Below, piece by piece: positions 16,051-24,002 of a stretch of 64,000 nucleotides of DNA. Below the pieces are notes generated by a model. The model searched no databases, was not told the origin of the DNA, and saw only the letters and a program-made list of their open reading frames with translations. Both the position numbers and the translations under genes were made by a program. The first letter of the stretch is position 1, and every line of letters starts with the position of its first letter. Location of the stretch: the NCBI GenBank assembly GCA_017439675.1, contig JAFSIQ010000010.1, positions 124,001 to 188,000 of the forward strand. Reading direction: 5' to 3'. The stretch is from Lachnospiraceae bacterium. Its GTDB lineage: Bacteria; Bacillota; Clostridia; Lachnospirales; Lachnospiraceae.

Positions 16051-17277
16051 TTAATATGGAAAATTTGCTTTACCAGCTACCGCTTTATTCGGACTTAATG
16101 GTACATTGGTATCTACCATAACATGTCCGTATATGTCTGTCACTCGGAATGTGTATGGACCAGCTCCCGGATTATCCATGCGGAAGAAGTTGTATTCCTG
16201 CCGTTCAAGCTCCACATATGTGCCGGAGCTATTCTTCATTTCTAGCTTTTTCACCGGATAACGGTGGTTTCTCACTTGAACTTCCATCCAGTATTGGGTG
16301 CTGGTTGGCTTGTACACATATTGGATTGGCTTGTCTGTTGGAAGAGGGATAATTTCCCAGGTGACAGTCATGCGTCCGGTTACAAGGGGTTCAATCTTGG
16401 CAAATGCTTCTTTGTTCAAATCGATATCGCCCTTTTTTCCTTCACCATCAGCTAAGGTATCTGTAATCAGTACATTGATACTGCCGTTAGGTCCAGTTAC
16501 TTTCAGATAGGCACCTGCCAAATTACCTGCCCGATAGTCGATTTTATTTATGGCAGCCACATAGTAATCACTGGAAATGGCATCTAAGTTACAACAACCA
16601 CCGATATATCCTCCATCATAATAGGTTCCGTCTCCAGTGTGGACTGTGCCAATGGAATATTCCCCTGCATCATAAGCAGCCGTTTCTGCACTTGCAGCAC
16701 AGTCTGTCTGATTCGTGTTTCCCGATTCGGATACCGTTACGCTACAGGTATATTTTTTTCCACAGGTTAAGGTGGCGGTAATTTTTGCCGTGCCGATAGA
16801 ATGAGCAGTGATGATTCCGGTTTTGCTCACGGTAGCAACTTTTTTGTTGGAACTTTTGTATGTGATAGACTGCTTCGTGTTTTTAATTATTAGTCTGTAG
16901 GTTTTTCCTGTTTGCAACGTCAACGTTTTTTTATTGATGGCAGGATTCTCTACTTTGATTTTGCAGCGAAGTGTTTTATTGTTCAAGGTGGCGTAGATGT
17001 AGGTAGTTCCCTTTTTCTTTGCTTTGATTTTAGCGCTATACTTTCCACTTCGAGTAAAGGTAGCAATTCGCTTATTCTTACTAGACCATTTTGGTGATTT
17101 CTTACTTCCTGTTAGCTTAAGCGTTTTTGATTGACCTTTTGCTAAGACGATGTTGGTTTTATTTAACTTTGTTGTAGCCATAGCTTTGATTGCAGAGGTT
17201 GGGTGAGTAAATAGTATAGTGGTTATCATGCAGATAATGCACAAGATATGTAAACGTGTTCTTTTTCTTTGTCTCAT
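16051..17277 (-). CDS. Secreted bacterial expansin with two Ig-like domains
   Basis: A 408-residue exported protein. An N-terminal signal segment (about 8-33) is followed by two bacterial Ig-like (Big_2) domains (about 35-190; motif SSNKKVATVSKTGIITAHSIGTAKITAT). The C-terminal 200 residues match EXLX1-type expansins such as B. subtilis YoaJ. They have the double-psi barrel (GDGTYYDGGYIGGCC… VLITDTLADGEGKKGDIDLNKEAF) and the cellulose-binding Ig-like domain (QYWMEVQVRNHRYPVKKLEM… RVTDIYGHVMVD). Expansins loosen plant cell wall or peptidoglycan without hydrolysis. The ATG at 17277 follows AAGGAGAATAC, which rules against the start six codons upstream. Confidence 0.85.
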   Translation of the reverse strand: MRQRKRTRLHILCIICMITTILFTHPTSAIKAMATTKLNKTNIVLAKGQSKTLKLTGSKKSPKWSSKNKRIATFTRSGKYSAKIKAKKKGTTYIYATLNNKTLRCKIKVENPAINKKTLTLQTGKTYRLIIKNTKQSITYKSSNKKVATVSKTGIITAHSIGTAKITATLTCGKKYTCSVTVSESGNTNQTDCAASAETAAYDAGEYSIGTVHTGDGTYYDGGYIGGCCNLDAISSDYYVAAINKIDYRAGNLAGAYLKVTGPNGSINVLITDTLADGEGKKGDIDLNKEAFAKIEPLVTGRMTVTWEIIPLPTDKPIQYVYKPTSTQYWMEVQVRNHRYPVKKLEMKNSSGTYVELERQEYNFFRMDNPGAGPYTFRVTDIYGHVMVDTNVPLSPNKAVAGKANFPY

Positions 17278-17301
17278 ATGTATTCTCCTTGACAATGGAA
17301 T

Positions 17302-17399
17302 CTGTTAATTGCATATTGCTTGCTTCGCATGTAATCCGCTCAACAGTTTCACCATTGCAAGCAAGTGAAACTGTTAATCGTATATTGCTTGCTTCGTAT
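17302..17399. repeat. Two 29-bp direct repeats flanking an inverted repeat, ahead of the expansin gene
   Basis: Direct repeats at 17302-17330 and 17371-17399 agree at 26 of 29 positions; all three differences are transitions. Between them lies a nine-base inverted repeat (CAGTTTCAC 17344-17352, GTGAAACTG 17365-17373). Its loop contains GCAAGCAA, the complement of TTGCTTGC in both direct repeats, so alternative foldings are possible. It lies in the probable 5' leader of the expansin gene on the minus strand. The minus-strand reading frame across it repeats a peptide and is not a gene. Confidence 0.75.
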
Positions 17400-17575
17400 T
17401 GTACCATAAGATTGAGTGGTAATAAAAGTAATAATTGTATATTTTGTGCAATGTTGCGAAATAATAGTATTAGGAGAACTTACAAGAGGGAAAAATCAGG
17501 GGTATTGTAAAAATGCACAATTATTTTTTGCGTCGGTGTGTAAAATGCAGAAAAATGGAAAAAAGCGCAAAACGA
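17400..17575. other. Intergenic stretch between the expansin and CarD genes
   Basis: AT-rich sequence with no convincing gene. Near 17439 the string TTGTATATTTTGTGCAATG resembles the outer arm of the palindromic repeat family (TGTATACTTTGTGCAATG) and may be a solo remnant. Promoters for both diverging genes must lie in this 376-base gap. Confidence 0.4.
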
Positions 17576-17605
17576 CTTACAAAATTTTACTAAATTTGTT
17601 ATCAT
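17576..17605 (+). promoter_or_regulatory. Candidate promoter of the CarD gene
   Basis: CTTACA (17576-17581), 18-base spacer, TATCAT (17600-17605), 49 bases before the start codon. Confidence 0.4.
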
Positions 17606-17653
17606 AAAAGAAGTTGTGAAGCGTTAACCGAATTTTAGAAAGAGAGGAGAAAG

Positions 17654-18175
17654 ATGTTTAATATTGGTGAGTATATCGTTTATGGAATGAATGGTGTATG
17701 CAGAGTGGAAGAAATTGGACCGATGAATATGAGTGGGATTGACAGTGACAAGGTTTATTATACGCTTTTACCACTATATACAAGAGGAAGCAGAGTATTT
17801 ACACCTGTGGATAATCAGAAGGTTGTTATGAGACCAGTCATCAGCAAACAGGAAGTTTGTAAGTTGATTGATGATATGAAGAACATTGGGCAGATTGAAG
17901 TGACTGATGACAAGAAGAGAGAACTGGCATACAAAGAAGCTGTGAAGTCCTGTGATTGCAGAGAATTGATTCGAATTATCAACACAGTGCTTAAGAGAAA
18001 AGAAGAACGTTTGGCGCAGGGCAAGAAGATGTCAGCTTGTGATGAGCGTTATTTGAAGCAGGCTCAGGATACCTTATATGGGGAGTTTGCAATCAGCTTG
18101 AAGATTGAGAAAGGGGAAGTGGAGGAGTTTATCACTCATAGAGTAGAGTTGAAAGATATGGCTTCTGCATCCTGA
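17654..18175 (+). CDS. CarD/CdnL-TRCF family transcriptional regulator
   Basis: A 173-residue protein with the RNA-polymerase-binding CarD/TRCF Tudor-like domain at the N-terminus (1 to about 65: MFNIGEYIVYGMNGVCRVEEI, YYTLLPLY, FTPVDN). A helical C-terminal domain (about 70-165) follows, in the position used by relatives to contact promoter DNA. Such proteins stabilise open complexes at rRNA and other promoters. AGAGGAG lies before the ATG, and a terminator follows, so it is a single-gene unit. Confidence 0.88.
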   Translation: MFNIGEYIVYGMNGVCRVEEIGPMNMSGIDSDKVYYTLLPLYTRGSRVFTPVDNQKVVMRPVISKQEVCKLIDDMKNIGQIEVTDDKKRELAYKEAVKSCDCRELIRIINTVLKRKEERLAQGKKMSACDERYLKQAQDTLYGEFAISLKIEKGEVEEFITHRVELKDMASAS

Positions 18176-18205
18176 AAGTTATGGGTAACTGAATAAGAGG
18201 AATCA

Positions 18206-18249
18206 AGCGGTTGGTTTTTTCGAATGCGAAGGGGCTGACCGTTTTTTTG
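18206..18249 (+). terminator. Terminator after the CarD gene
   Basis: An imperfect hairpin (outer CGGT/ACCG, inner TTTTTTCG / CGAAGGGG with G·T pairs, AATG loop) followed by seven T. Confidence 0.6.
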
Positions 18250-18269
18250 TTTGTCACATAAAGTAAAAC

Positions 18270-18298
18270 TTGAAAATGGGAAAAAGATTGGTTACAAT
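18270..18298 (+). promoter_or_regulatory. Promoter of the MATE gene
   Basis: TTGAAA (18270-18275), 17-base spacer, TACAAT (18293-18298), 42 bases before the start codon. Confidence 0.6.
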
Positions 18299-18339
18299 TA
18301 CCATTGTGTGTTTTATAAATGAGTTAGGAGTTTACGAAG

Positions 18340-19713
18340 ATGCAGGAAAATGTAAAAGAAAACAAAATGGGGACGATGCCAGAGAATAGGTTGTTGATTT
18401 CTATGGCATTGCCAATGATGTTATCTATGTTGGTACAAGCTTGTTATAATATTGTGGACAGTTGGTTTTTGGCAAAGGTTAGTGAGGAGTGTTTAACAGC
18501 AGTTTCATTGGCGTTTGCAGTGCAGATGCTCGTGGTATCCTTTACTGGTGGTTTGGGCGTAGGTATCAATGCTTTGCTTTCTAAAAGCTTAGGTGAGAAG
18601 AATTTTAAGGAGGCAAATAGGGCAGCTATGAATGGCATATTGATTGCCATCGTAGGGGCAGTTGTTTTCCTTATTTTTGGTTTGTTTTTTTGTGAGGCAT
18701 ATTTTCGGGCACAGACGGATGTGGAAAGTATCATTAAGGAAGGTAGTTCTTATCTGTCTATCTGTATGACTTGTGGTTTTGCACTGATTGCACAGATGAT
18801 ATTAGAGCGTTTGTTGCAGTCTACAGGAAAGACACTGTTCTCCATGATTACCCAGATGACAGGAGCTCTTACCAATATTATTCTAGATCCGATTTTTATT
18901 TTTGGATACTTCGGATTACCGGCGATGGGAACAGCAGGTGCAGCAGTTGCTACGGTAATTGGTCAGACAGTTGCAGCAAGCCTTGCTTTGATTTTTAATC
19001 TGACAGTGAATAAGGAGATACAGTTCAGTCTGGCTGGATTACGTCCGAAAATGTCAACCATTAGAAGGATTTTAACAGTTGGTTTTCCGGCTATGGTGAT
19101 GCAGTCTGTTGGTTCTGTTATGAACTTTGGAATGAACCAGATTTTGCTAACCTTTTCAGAGACTGCAACCGCAGTGTTCGGTGTATACTTTAAGTTGAAT
19201 AGTTTCATTTTTATGCCGGTATTTGGCATGAATAATGCCGTGGTTCCGATTCTTGCCTATAACTATGGAGCCAGAAACAAAAAGCGTATGACGAAGACTA
19301 TGAAGTTAAGTCTTCTTTATGCATTTAGCATTATGACCATAGGTATGATTATTTTTCAGACCATCCCAGACAAGCTTTTAGGTATTTTTGAAGCTTCGGA
19401 TAATATGCTAGCGATTGGTGTTCCAGCACTTCGTACCATTAGCTTATCCTTTGTAATTGCTTCCGTTTGTATTATTTTGATATCTACGTTTCAGGCACTT
19501 GGTAATGGTCATTACAGTTTGATTATTTCCGCCATTCGACAGCTGGTAGTTTTGTTGCCGGTGGCGTATGTATTTTCTCTTACGGGCAATATCGACATGG
19601 TATGGTGGGCCTTCCCAATTGCAGAGCTTGTCGCGTTAGCCTTGACGATTGTCTACTTTTTGCGTTTGTATCGCAAGAAGATTAAACCGTTAGAGTTGCC
19701 TGTACAGGAATAG
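18340..19713 (+). CDS. MATE family multidrug/cation exporter
   Basis: A 457-residue membrane protein with twelve predicted helices in two homologous halves. It starts NRLLISMALPMMLSMLVQACYNIVDSWFLAKVSEECLTAVSLAFAVQML, the typical MATE opening, and repeats the pattern after residue 235 (FPAMVMQSVGSVMNFGMNQIL). MATE proteins export drugs or metabolites in exchange for Na+ or H+. The substrate is unknown. The ATG follows TTAGGAG at 10 bases. No regulator gene is adjacent. Confidence 0.9.
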   Translation: MQENVKENKMGTMPENRLLISMALPMMLSMLVQACYNIVDSWFLAKVSEECLTAVSLAFAVQMLVVSFTGGLGVGINALLSKSLGEKNFKEANRAAMNGILIAIVGAVVFLIFGLFFCEAYFRAQTDVESIIKEGSSYLSICMTCGFALIAQMILERLLQSTGKTLFSMITQMTGALTNIILDPIFIFGYFGLPAMGTAGAAVATVIGQTVAASLALIFNLTVNKEIQFSLAGLRPKMSTIRRILTVGFPAMVMQSVGSVMNFGMNQILLTFSETATAVFGVYFKLNSFIFMPVFGMNNAVVPILAYNYGARNKKRMTKTMKLSLLYAFSIMTIGMIIFQTIPDKLLGIFEASDNMLAIGVPALRTISLSFVIASVCIILISTFQALGNGHYSLIISAIRQLVVLLPVAYVFSLTGNIDMVWWAFPIAELVALALTIVYFLRLYRKKIKPLELPVQE

Positions 19714-19789
19714 ACTTCCTCATTTTGTGTGGATGTGATATACTGATAAAGGTTTATGAATTATGACGTAACAGGAAAGGCTATAAAGT

Positions 19790-20662
19790 ATGGGTAGAAA
19801 AAATAAAAAGGACATATACGGAATCTATGAGTTTCCAGATGATAAACCAAAGAAAAAGAAGAAACCAAAGAAACCGTTTACCATTCGCAATGTAATCAAG
19901 CTTTTTGTGATGCTAGTGTGTTTGGTTTTGGTGGCTTATGGAGTATCATTTGGTGTGAAATACAGCATGAAAAACAAAGCCATATCCCTTTATGAGCAGC
20001 AGGATTATACAGGAGCGATTGACCTATTTTATGAGGCGTTGAAGCCAAGGCTGCCATTGATGGAAGCCTTTGACAGTGACGTGCGGTTTTATATTGCAGA
20101 TTGTTATATCAATGTTGGTGAGTATGGATATGCCTGTCAGCAATATGATTTGATTCGCCTTTGGACGAAGGAGGACGAAGTAGAAGGTCTGGATTATCTG
20201 CAAAATGTTGCCTATGGTTTACAATTATACAGTTGGGAAGAGTACCGCAGTGCACTGCCGATTCTATTAGAGGCTTATGAGGATGGATACAAGGATTTGG
20301 TATTGTATGTAGGAAGCTGCTATGGACAGATTGGAGATTTGGAGAATATGCAGATTTACTATAACGTATTTTTGCAGGATAATCCGATGAATAGCTTTAT
20401 GTATGCACAATATGCAGCCATTGCATTGGATGAAGGAAACTTCGAGGACGCAATTTACTACATTGAAACTGGTAAGCAGTTGAAGGATCAATCCAATATC
20501 AAGGAGTTACTTTTTGATGAAATTGTGTACTATGAGAAGATGAAGGATTACAATACCGCATTTCAAAAAGCGGAGGATTTTGTAGAGCTTTATCCAAATG
20601 ATATTGACGGAAAGAATGAATATGATGTGTTATATACCAGACAGACGTTGACTGAGGAATAA
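19790..20662 (+). CDS. Membrane-anchored tetratricopeptide-repeat protein
   Basis: A 290-residue protein with a lysine-rich cytoplasmic N-terminus (KPKKKKKPKKP, about 19-29), one membrane helix (about 35-57) and an outside domain of TPR-like helical pairs (about 62-285). TPR helices are seen in AISLYEQQDYTGAIDLFYEAL, FYIADCYINVGEYGYACQQYD and YAAIALDEGNFEDAIYYIETGKQL. It probably serves as an interaction scaffold; no enzymatic motif is visible. Its stop codon touches the first in-frame ATG of hflX, so it leads an operon with hflX and the ABC-F gene. AGGAAAGG lies before the ATG. Confidence 0.75.
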   Translation: MGRKNKKDIYGIYEFPDDKPKKKKKPKKPFTIRNVIKLFVMLVCLVLVAYGVSFGVKYSMKNKAISLYEQQDYTGAIDLFYEALKPRLPLMEAFDSDVRFYIADCYINVGEYGYACQQYDLIRLWTKEDEVEGLDYLQNVAYGLQLYSWEEYRSALPILLEAYEDGYKDLVLYVGSCYGQIGDLENMQIYYNVFLQDNPMNSFMYAQYAAIALDEGNFEDAIYYIETGKQLKDQSNIKELLFDEIVYYEKMKDYNTAFQKAEDFVELYPNDIDGKNEYDVLYTRQTLTEE

Positions 20663-20674
20663 ATGGAGGTTTTT

Positions 20675-21934
20675 ATGGCACAATATTTTGAAAATAAGCA
20701 GGACGTTGAGAGAGTAGTATTAGTTGCGGTACATGAGCATCGCAATGATGCAACAGATGCATCGTTAGAGGAACTGGCGGAGCTTGTGAAAACTGCTGGT
20801 GCTGTTAGTGTGGGCACGGTTACCCAGAATTTGGAGCATGCTAACAATGTGACTTATTTAGGAAAAGGTAAATTAGAGGAACTTAAGACAATGCTTGTGG
20901 CGTTAGACGCTACAGGCATTGTTTGCGATACGGAATTATCCCCAGCACAGATGAAGAATCTGTCACAGATATTGGATACGAAGATTATGGACCGCACCAT
21001 GATTATTTTGGATATATTTGCAGCTCGTGCGAATACAAGAGAGGGTAAGATTCAGGTGGAACTGGCGCAGTTGAAGTACAATGCCACTATGCTAGTTGGT
21101 CTTAGAGATTCTCTATCAAGATTAGGCGGCGGTATCGGAACTAGAGGTCCCGGTGAGAAGAAATTAGAGATGGACCGTCGCTTGATTCGAGAGGAGATAT
21201 CCAAGTTGAAAAGAGAGTTAGAAGCGGTGAAAAAGCATCGTGAGACCCAGAGAAAGCTTCGGAGCAACAACAGTAGTCCTGTGGTCTGTATTGTGGGGTA
21301 TACCAATGCAGGAAAATCTACCCTGCTGAATCATTTGACAGATGCTAATGTACTCTCGGAGGATAAGCTGTTTGCCACACTAGACCCAACTACACGAATG
21401 TTGAAGCTACCCAATGGACAAAATGTTATGTTAACCGACACGGTTGGTTTTATTTCGAAGTTGCCTCATCATTTGATTCAAGCATTCCGTTCTACATTGG
21501 AGGAAGCGAAGTACAGTGACATGATTTTGCATGTGGTAGATAGCTCTAATCCAGATATGGATCGTCAGATGTATGCAGTGTATGAGACGTTACGGAAATT
21601 AGATATTACGGATAAACCAGTGATTACCGCCTTTAACAAGGTGGATTGTTTGCCAGAACTGCCGGTGTTGAAGGATTTGAAGGCAGATGCAACAGTAATG
21701 GTGTCTGCAAGATATGGAACCGGTATTGGTCAGTTGTTAGAAACAATTGAAGCGAAGATTGCGGAAGGACAGGTTTATGTCGAGATGACAGTTCCTTACA
21801 AGGCCACCGGAATTCTTGCGGATGTCCGCACGTATGGACAATTGTTGGAAGAGGATTATAGGGAAGACGGAATTTATATTCGTGCCAATGTGAGAAAGCA
21901 GGATGCAGTTCGGTTAGAGGGTATGTGTCAATGA
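20675..21934 (+). CDS. hflX: Ribosome-associated GTPase HflX
   Basis: A 419-residue GTPase that binds the 50S subunit and can split stalled ribosomes. N-terminal HflX domain (about 20-180, with TVTQNLEHANNVTYLGKGK and the GGIGTRGPGEKKLEMDRR loop), then a helical linker. The G domain (from about 195) has G1 GYTNAGKST, G3 DTVGFISKLP, G4 FNKVD and G5 VSARYG. The ATG at 20675 is preferred over 20663 because TGGAGG lies between them, which would be the ribosome site. The end overlaps the ABC-F start codon in ATGA, pointing to translational coupling of two ribosome-related factors. Confidence 0.93.
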   Translation: MAQYFENKQDVERVVLVAVHEHRNDATDASLEELAELVKTAGAVSVGTVTQNLEHANNVTYLGKGKLEELKTMLVALDATGIVCDTELSPAQMKNLSQILDTKIMDRTMIILDIFAARANTREGKIQVELAQLKYNATMLVGLRDSLSRLGGGIGTRGPGEKKLEMDRRLIREEISKLKRELEAVKKHRETQRKLRSNNSSPVVCIVGYTNAGKSTLLNHLTDANVLSEDKLFATLDPTTRMLKLPNGQNVMLTDTVGFISKLPHHLIQAFRSTLEEAKYSDMILHVVDSSNPDMDRQMYAVYETLRKLDITDKPVITAFNKVDCLPELPVLKDLKADATVMVSARYGTGIGQLLETIEAKIAEGQVYVEMTVPYKATGILADVRTYGQLLEEDYREDGIYIRANVRKQDAVRLEGMCQ

Positions 21935-23751
21935 ATATTTTGAATATTGAAAATGTTACAAAAACATATGGAGATAAGCGTTTGTTTGATAGGGTGAATC
22001 TCGGTATTAACGAAGGGGAAAAGATTGGAATTATTGGAGTTAACGGCTCCGGTAAGAGTACCCTTTTGAAAATGATTGCAGGTTTAGAAGAGACGGACGA
22101 GGGGAGAATTATTAAGAATAATCAGGCAGATATTGCCTATCTTTCTCAGAATACGGAATTTAGTGAAGGAGATACTATCTTGTCTTATGTGTGCCGGAAT
22201 AAAAAAAGCTCCAATCCAAACTGGAGTATTGAGGCAGAGGCAAAAACCATATTAAGGAAGCTTTGCATTGAGGATGTGGACGCAAAAATTGCCCCCCTTT
22301 CTGGCGGAGAAAAGAAGAGGGTTGCTTTGGCAAGAACGTTGCTGTCACCAGCTAAGATACTGATTTTAGATGAGCCAACGAACCACTTAGATAATCGCAT
22401 GGTGTTGTGGCTAGAAGAGTATTTGCAAAAATACAATGGCGTGTTAATTATGGTGACGCATGACCGATATTTTCTAGACCGGGTTACCAACAAAATCGTT
22501 GAAATCGATAGAGGTAGCATTTATTCCTATGAAACTAATTATTCCGGTTTTTTGGAACTGCGTCAGCAGCGTATTGACAATGAAGCGGCAAGCTACCGTA
22601 AGGTTCAAAGCATATTGCGAACGGAGATAGAGTGGGTTCGAAGAGGGGCGCAGGCACGTTCTACTAAGCAAAAGGCCAGGTTAGAGCGGTTTCAAGAAAT
22701 GCAGGCAATGAAGGCTCCAGAGAAGGACAAACAGGTAGAGATGGATTCCTTAGCTTCCCGTTTAGGAAAGAAGACTATAGAGATAGAGCATCTAACTAAG
22801 GGGTACGAGGGTCGAACATTGATTGATGATTTTACCTATTATACGATACGCAACGAGCGCATTGGTATTGTGGGTGAAAATGGTTGTGGAAAGACTACGT
22901 TGTTAAAGCTGTTGGTGGGTGAAGAACAACCGGATGCAGGAAAAATCACTATGGGAGAAACAGTACAAATCGGATATTTCTCTCAGATGGCCGAGGAGAT
23001 GGATGAAAGCGTCCGGGTGATTGATTATGTGAAGAACGTGGCGGAATATATAAGAACTAGCAAAGGACTTACCTCTGCTTCTCAGATGTGTGAACGTTTT
23101 TTGTTTACACCGGAGATTCAATATAATCCAATCGGAAAGTTATCCGGTGGGGAAAGACGCAGACTATATTTGTTAAAAGTGTTGATGACCGCACCGAATG
23201 TATTGATTTTAGATGAGCCTACCAATGACTTGGATATTGCAACCTTGACCATATTAGAGGATTATTTAGATTATTTTGAGGGGATTGTAATTGTGGTATC
23301 CCATGACCGCTATTTCTTAGACCGGGTGGTGGACCGGATTTTTGCCTTTGAGGGAAATGGTGTGATTACCCAGTATGACGGCGATTATACTTCTTATATC
23401 GAAAAAGCGCGGGCGAATGGAACATTCATGATCGGAAAGGTGACCTTATCGGAGACGAAGGAAGAGGGAAAAGAAACCGATAGTTGGGCAACATGGAAGG
23501 GAAACCGTGAGAAGAAGTTAAAGTTTACCTATCAGGAGCAACGGGAGTATGCTACCATCGACGATGATATTGCGTCCTTAGAAAGCAAAATTGAAGAGAT
23601 AGATAAGGAAATGACAAAGGTGGCAAGTGAGTATACAAAGCTTGCGGAGCTATCTCAGGAAAAGGAAACACTGGAGCTACAATTAGAAGAAAAGATGGAA
23701 CGCTGGGTTTATTTAAATGATATGGCACAGCGGATTGAAGAAAGTAGATAG
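21931..23751 (+). CDS. ABC-F family ATPase, Uup-like
   Basis: A 606-residue cytoplasmic protein with two ABC domains and no membrane segment. First cassette: GVNGSGKST, LSGGEKKRVALARTLL, ILDEPTNHLD. Second cassette: GENGCGKTT, LSGGERRRLYLLKVL, ILDEPTNDLD. The linker between them (about 225-290) holds the ABC-F arm. The C-terminal 80 residues (KFTYQEQREYATIDDDIASLE onward) form the coiled coil of Uup-type members. Such proteins act on ribosomes, and Uup also affects DNA branched structures. The ATG at 21931 overlaps the hflX stop; a GTG two codons earlier is in frame but has no better ribosome site. Confidence 0.9.
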   Translation: MNILNIENVTKTYGDKRLFDRVNLGINEGEKIGIIGVNGSGKSTLLKMIAGLEETDEGRIIKNNQADIAYLSQNTEFSEGDTILSYVCRNKKSSNPNWSIEAEAKTILRKLCIEDVDAKIAPLSGGEKKRVALARTLLSPAKILILDEPTNHLDNRMVLWLEEYLQKYNGVLIMVTHDRYFLDRVTNKIVEIDRGSIYSYETNYSGFLELRQQRIDNEAASYRKVQSILRTEIEWVRRGAQARSTKQKARLERFQEMQAMKAPEKDKQVEMDSLASRLGKKTIEIEHLTKGYEGRTLIDDFTYYTIRNERIGIVGENGCGKTTLLKLLVGEEQPDAGKITMGETVQIGYFSQMAEEMDESVRVIDYVKNVAEYIRTSKGLTSASQMCERFLFTPEIQYNPIGKLSGGERRRLYLLKVLMTAPNVLILDEPTNDLDIATLTILEDYLDYFEGIVIVVSHDRYFLDRVVDRIFAFEGNGVITQYDGDYTSYIEKARANGTFMIGKVTLSETKEEGKETDSWATWKGNREKKLKFTYQEQREYATIDDDIASLESKIEEIDKEMTKVASEYTKLAELSQEKETLELQLEEKMERWVYLNDMAQRIEESR

Positions 23752-23924
23752 AGGCTATGGCGGAAACAAATCTTTAAAAAAGTTAAAATTTTTTCATTTG
23801 TATTTCACAGTTGTTACATACTATTTTACATAATGTGACATTATATGTTATAACGGATGGTGGAGAAAATTGGAAAATATCCCCATTTAATCGCATAAAT
23901 TGTAGAAAAAACAACAATTTCCAG

Positions 23925-23953
23925 TTGAAAAGTAGACATAATTATAGTATTAT
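23925..23953 (+). promoter_or_regulatory. Promoter of the glucosaminidase operon
   Basis: TTGAAA (23925-23930), 17-base spacer, TATTAT (23948-23953), 49 bases before the ATG at 24003. A second possible promoter lies upstream: TTTACA 23825-23830, 18 bases, TATAAC 23849-23854. Confidence 0.6.
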
Positions 23954-24002
23954 GTTACTAAGTTATGTAAATTTGTTGCAAGATGATACAAAAGGAGTAA
24001 CG

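Noticed and set aside
17159..17407. 82-residue minus-strand frame with an internally repeated peptide
   Set aside because: It reads through the direct repeats and out of frame into the expansin gene; no start signal.
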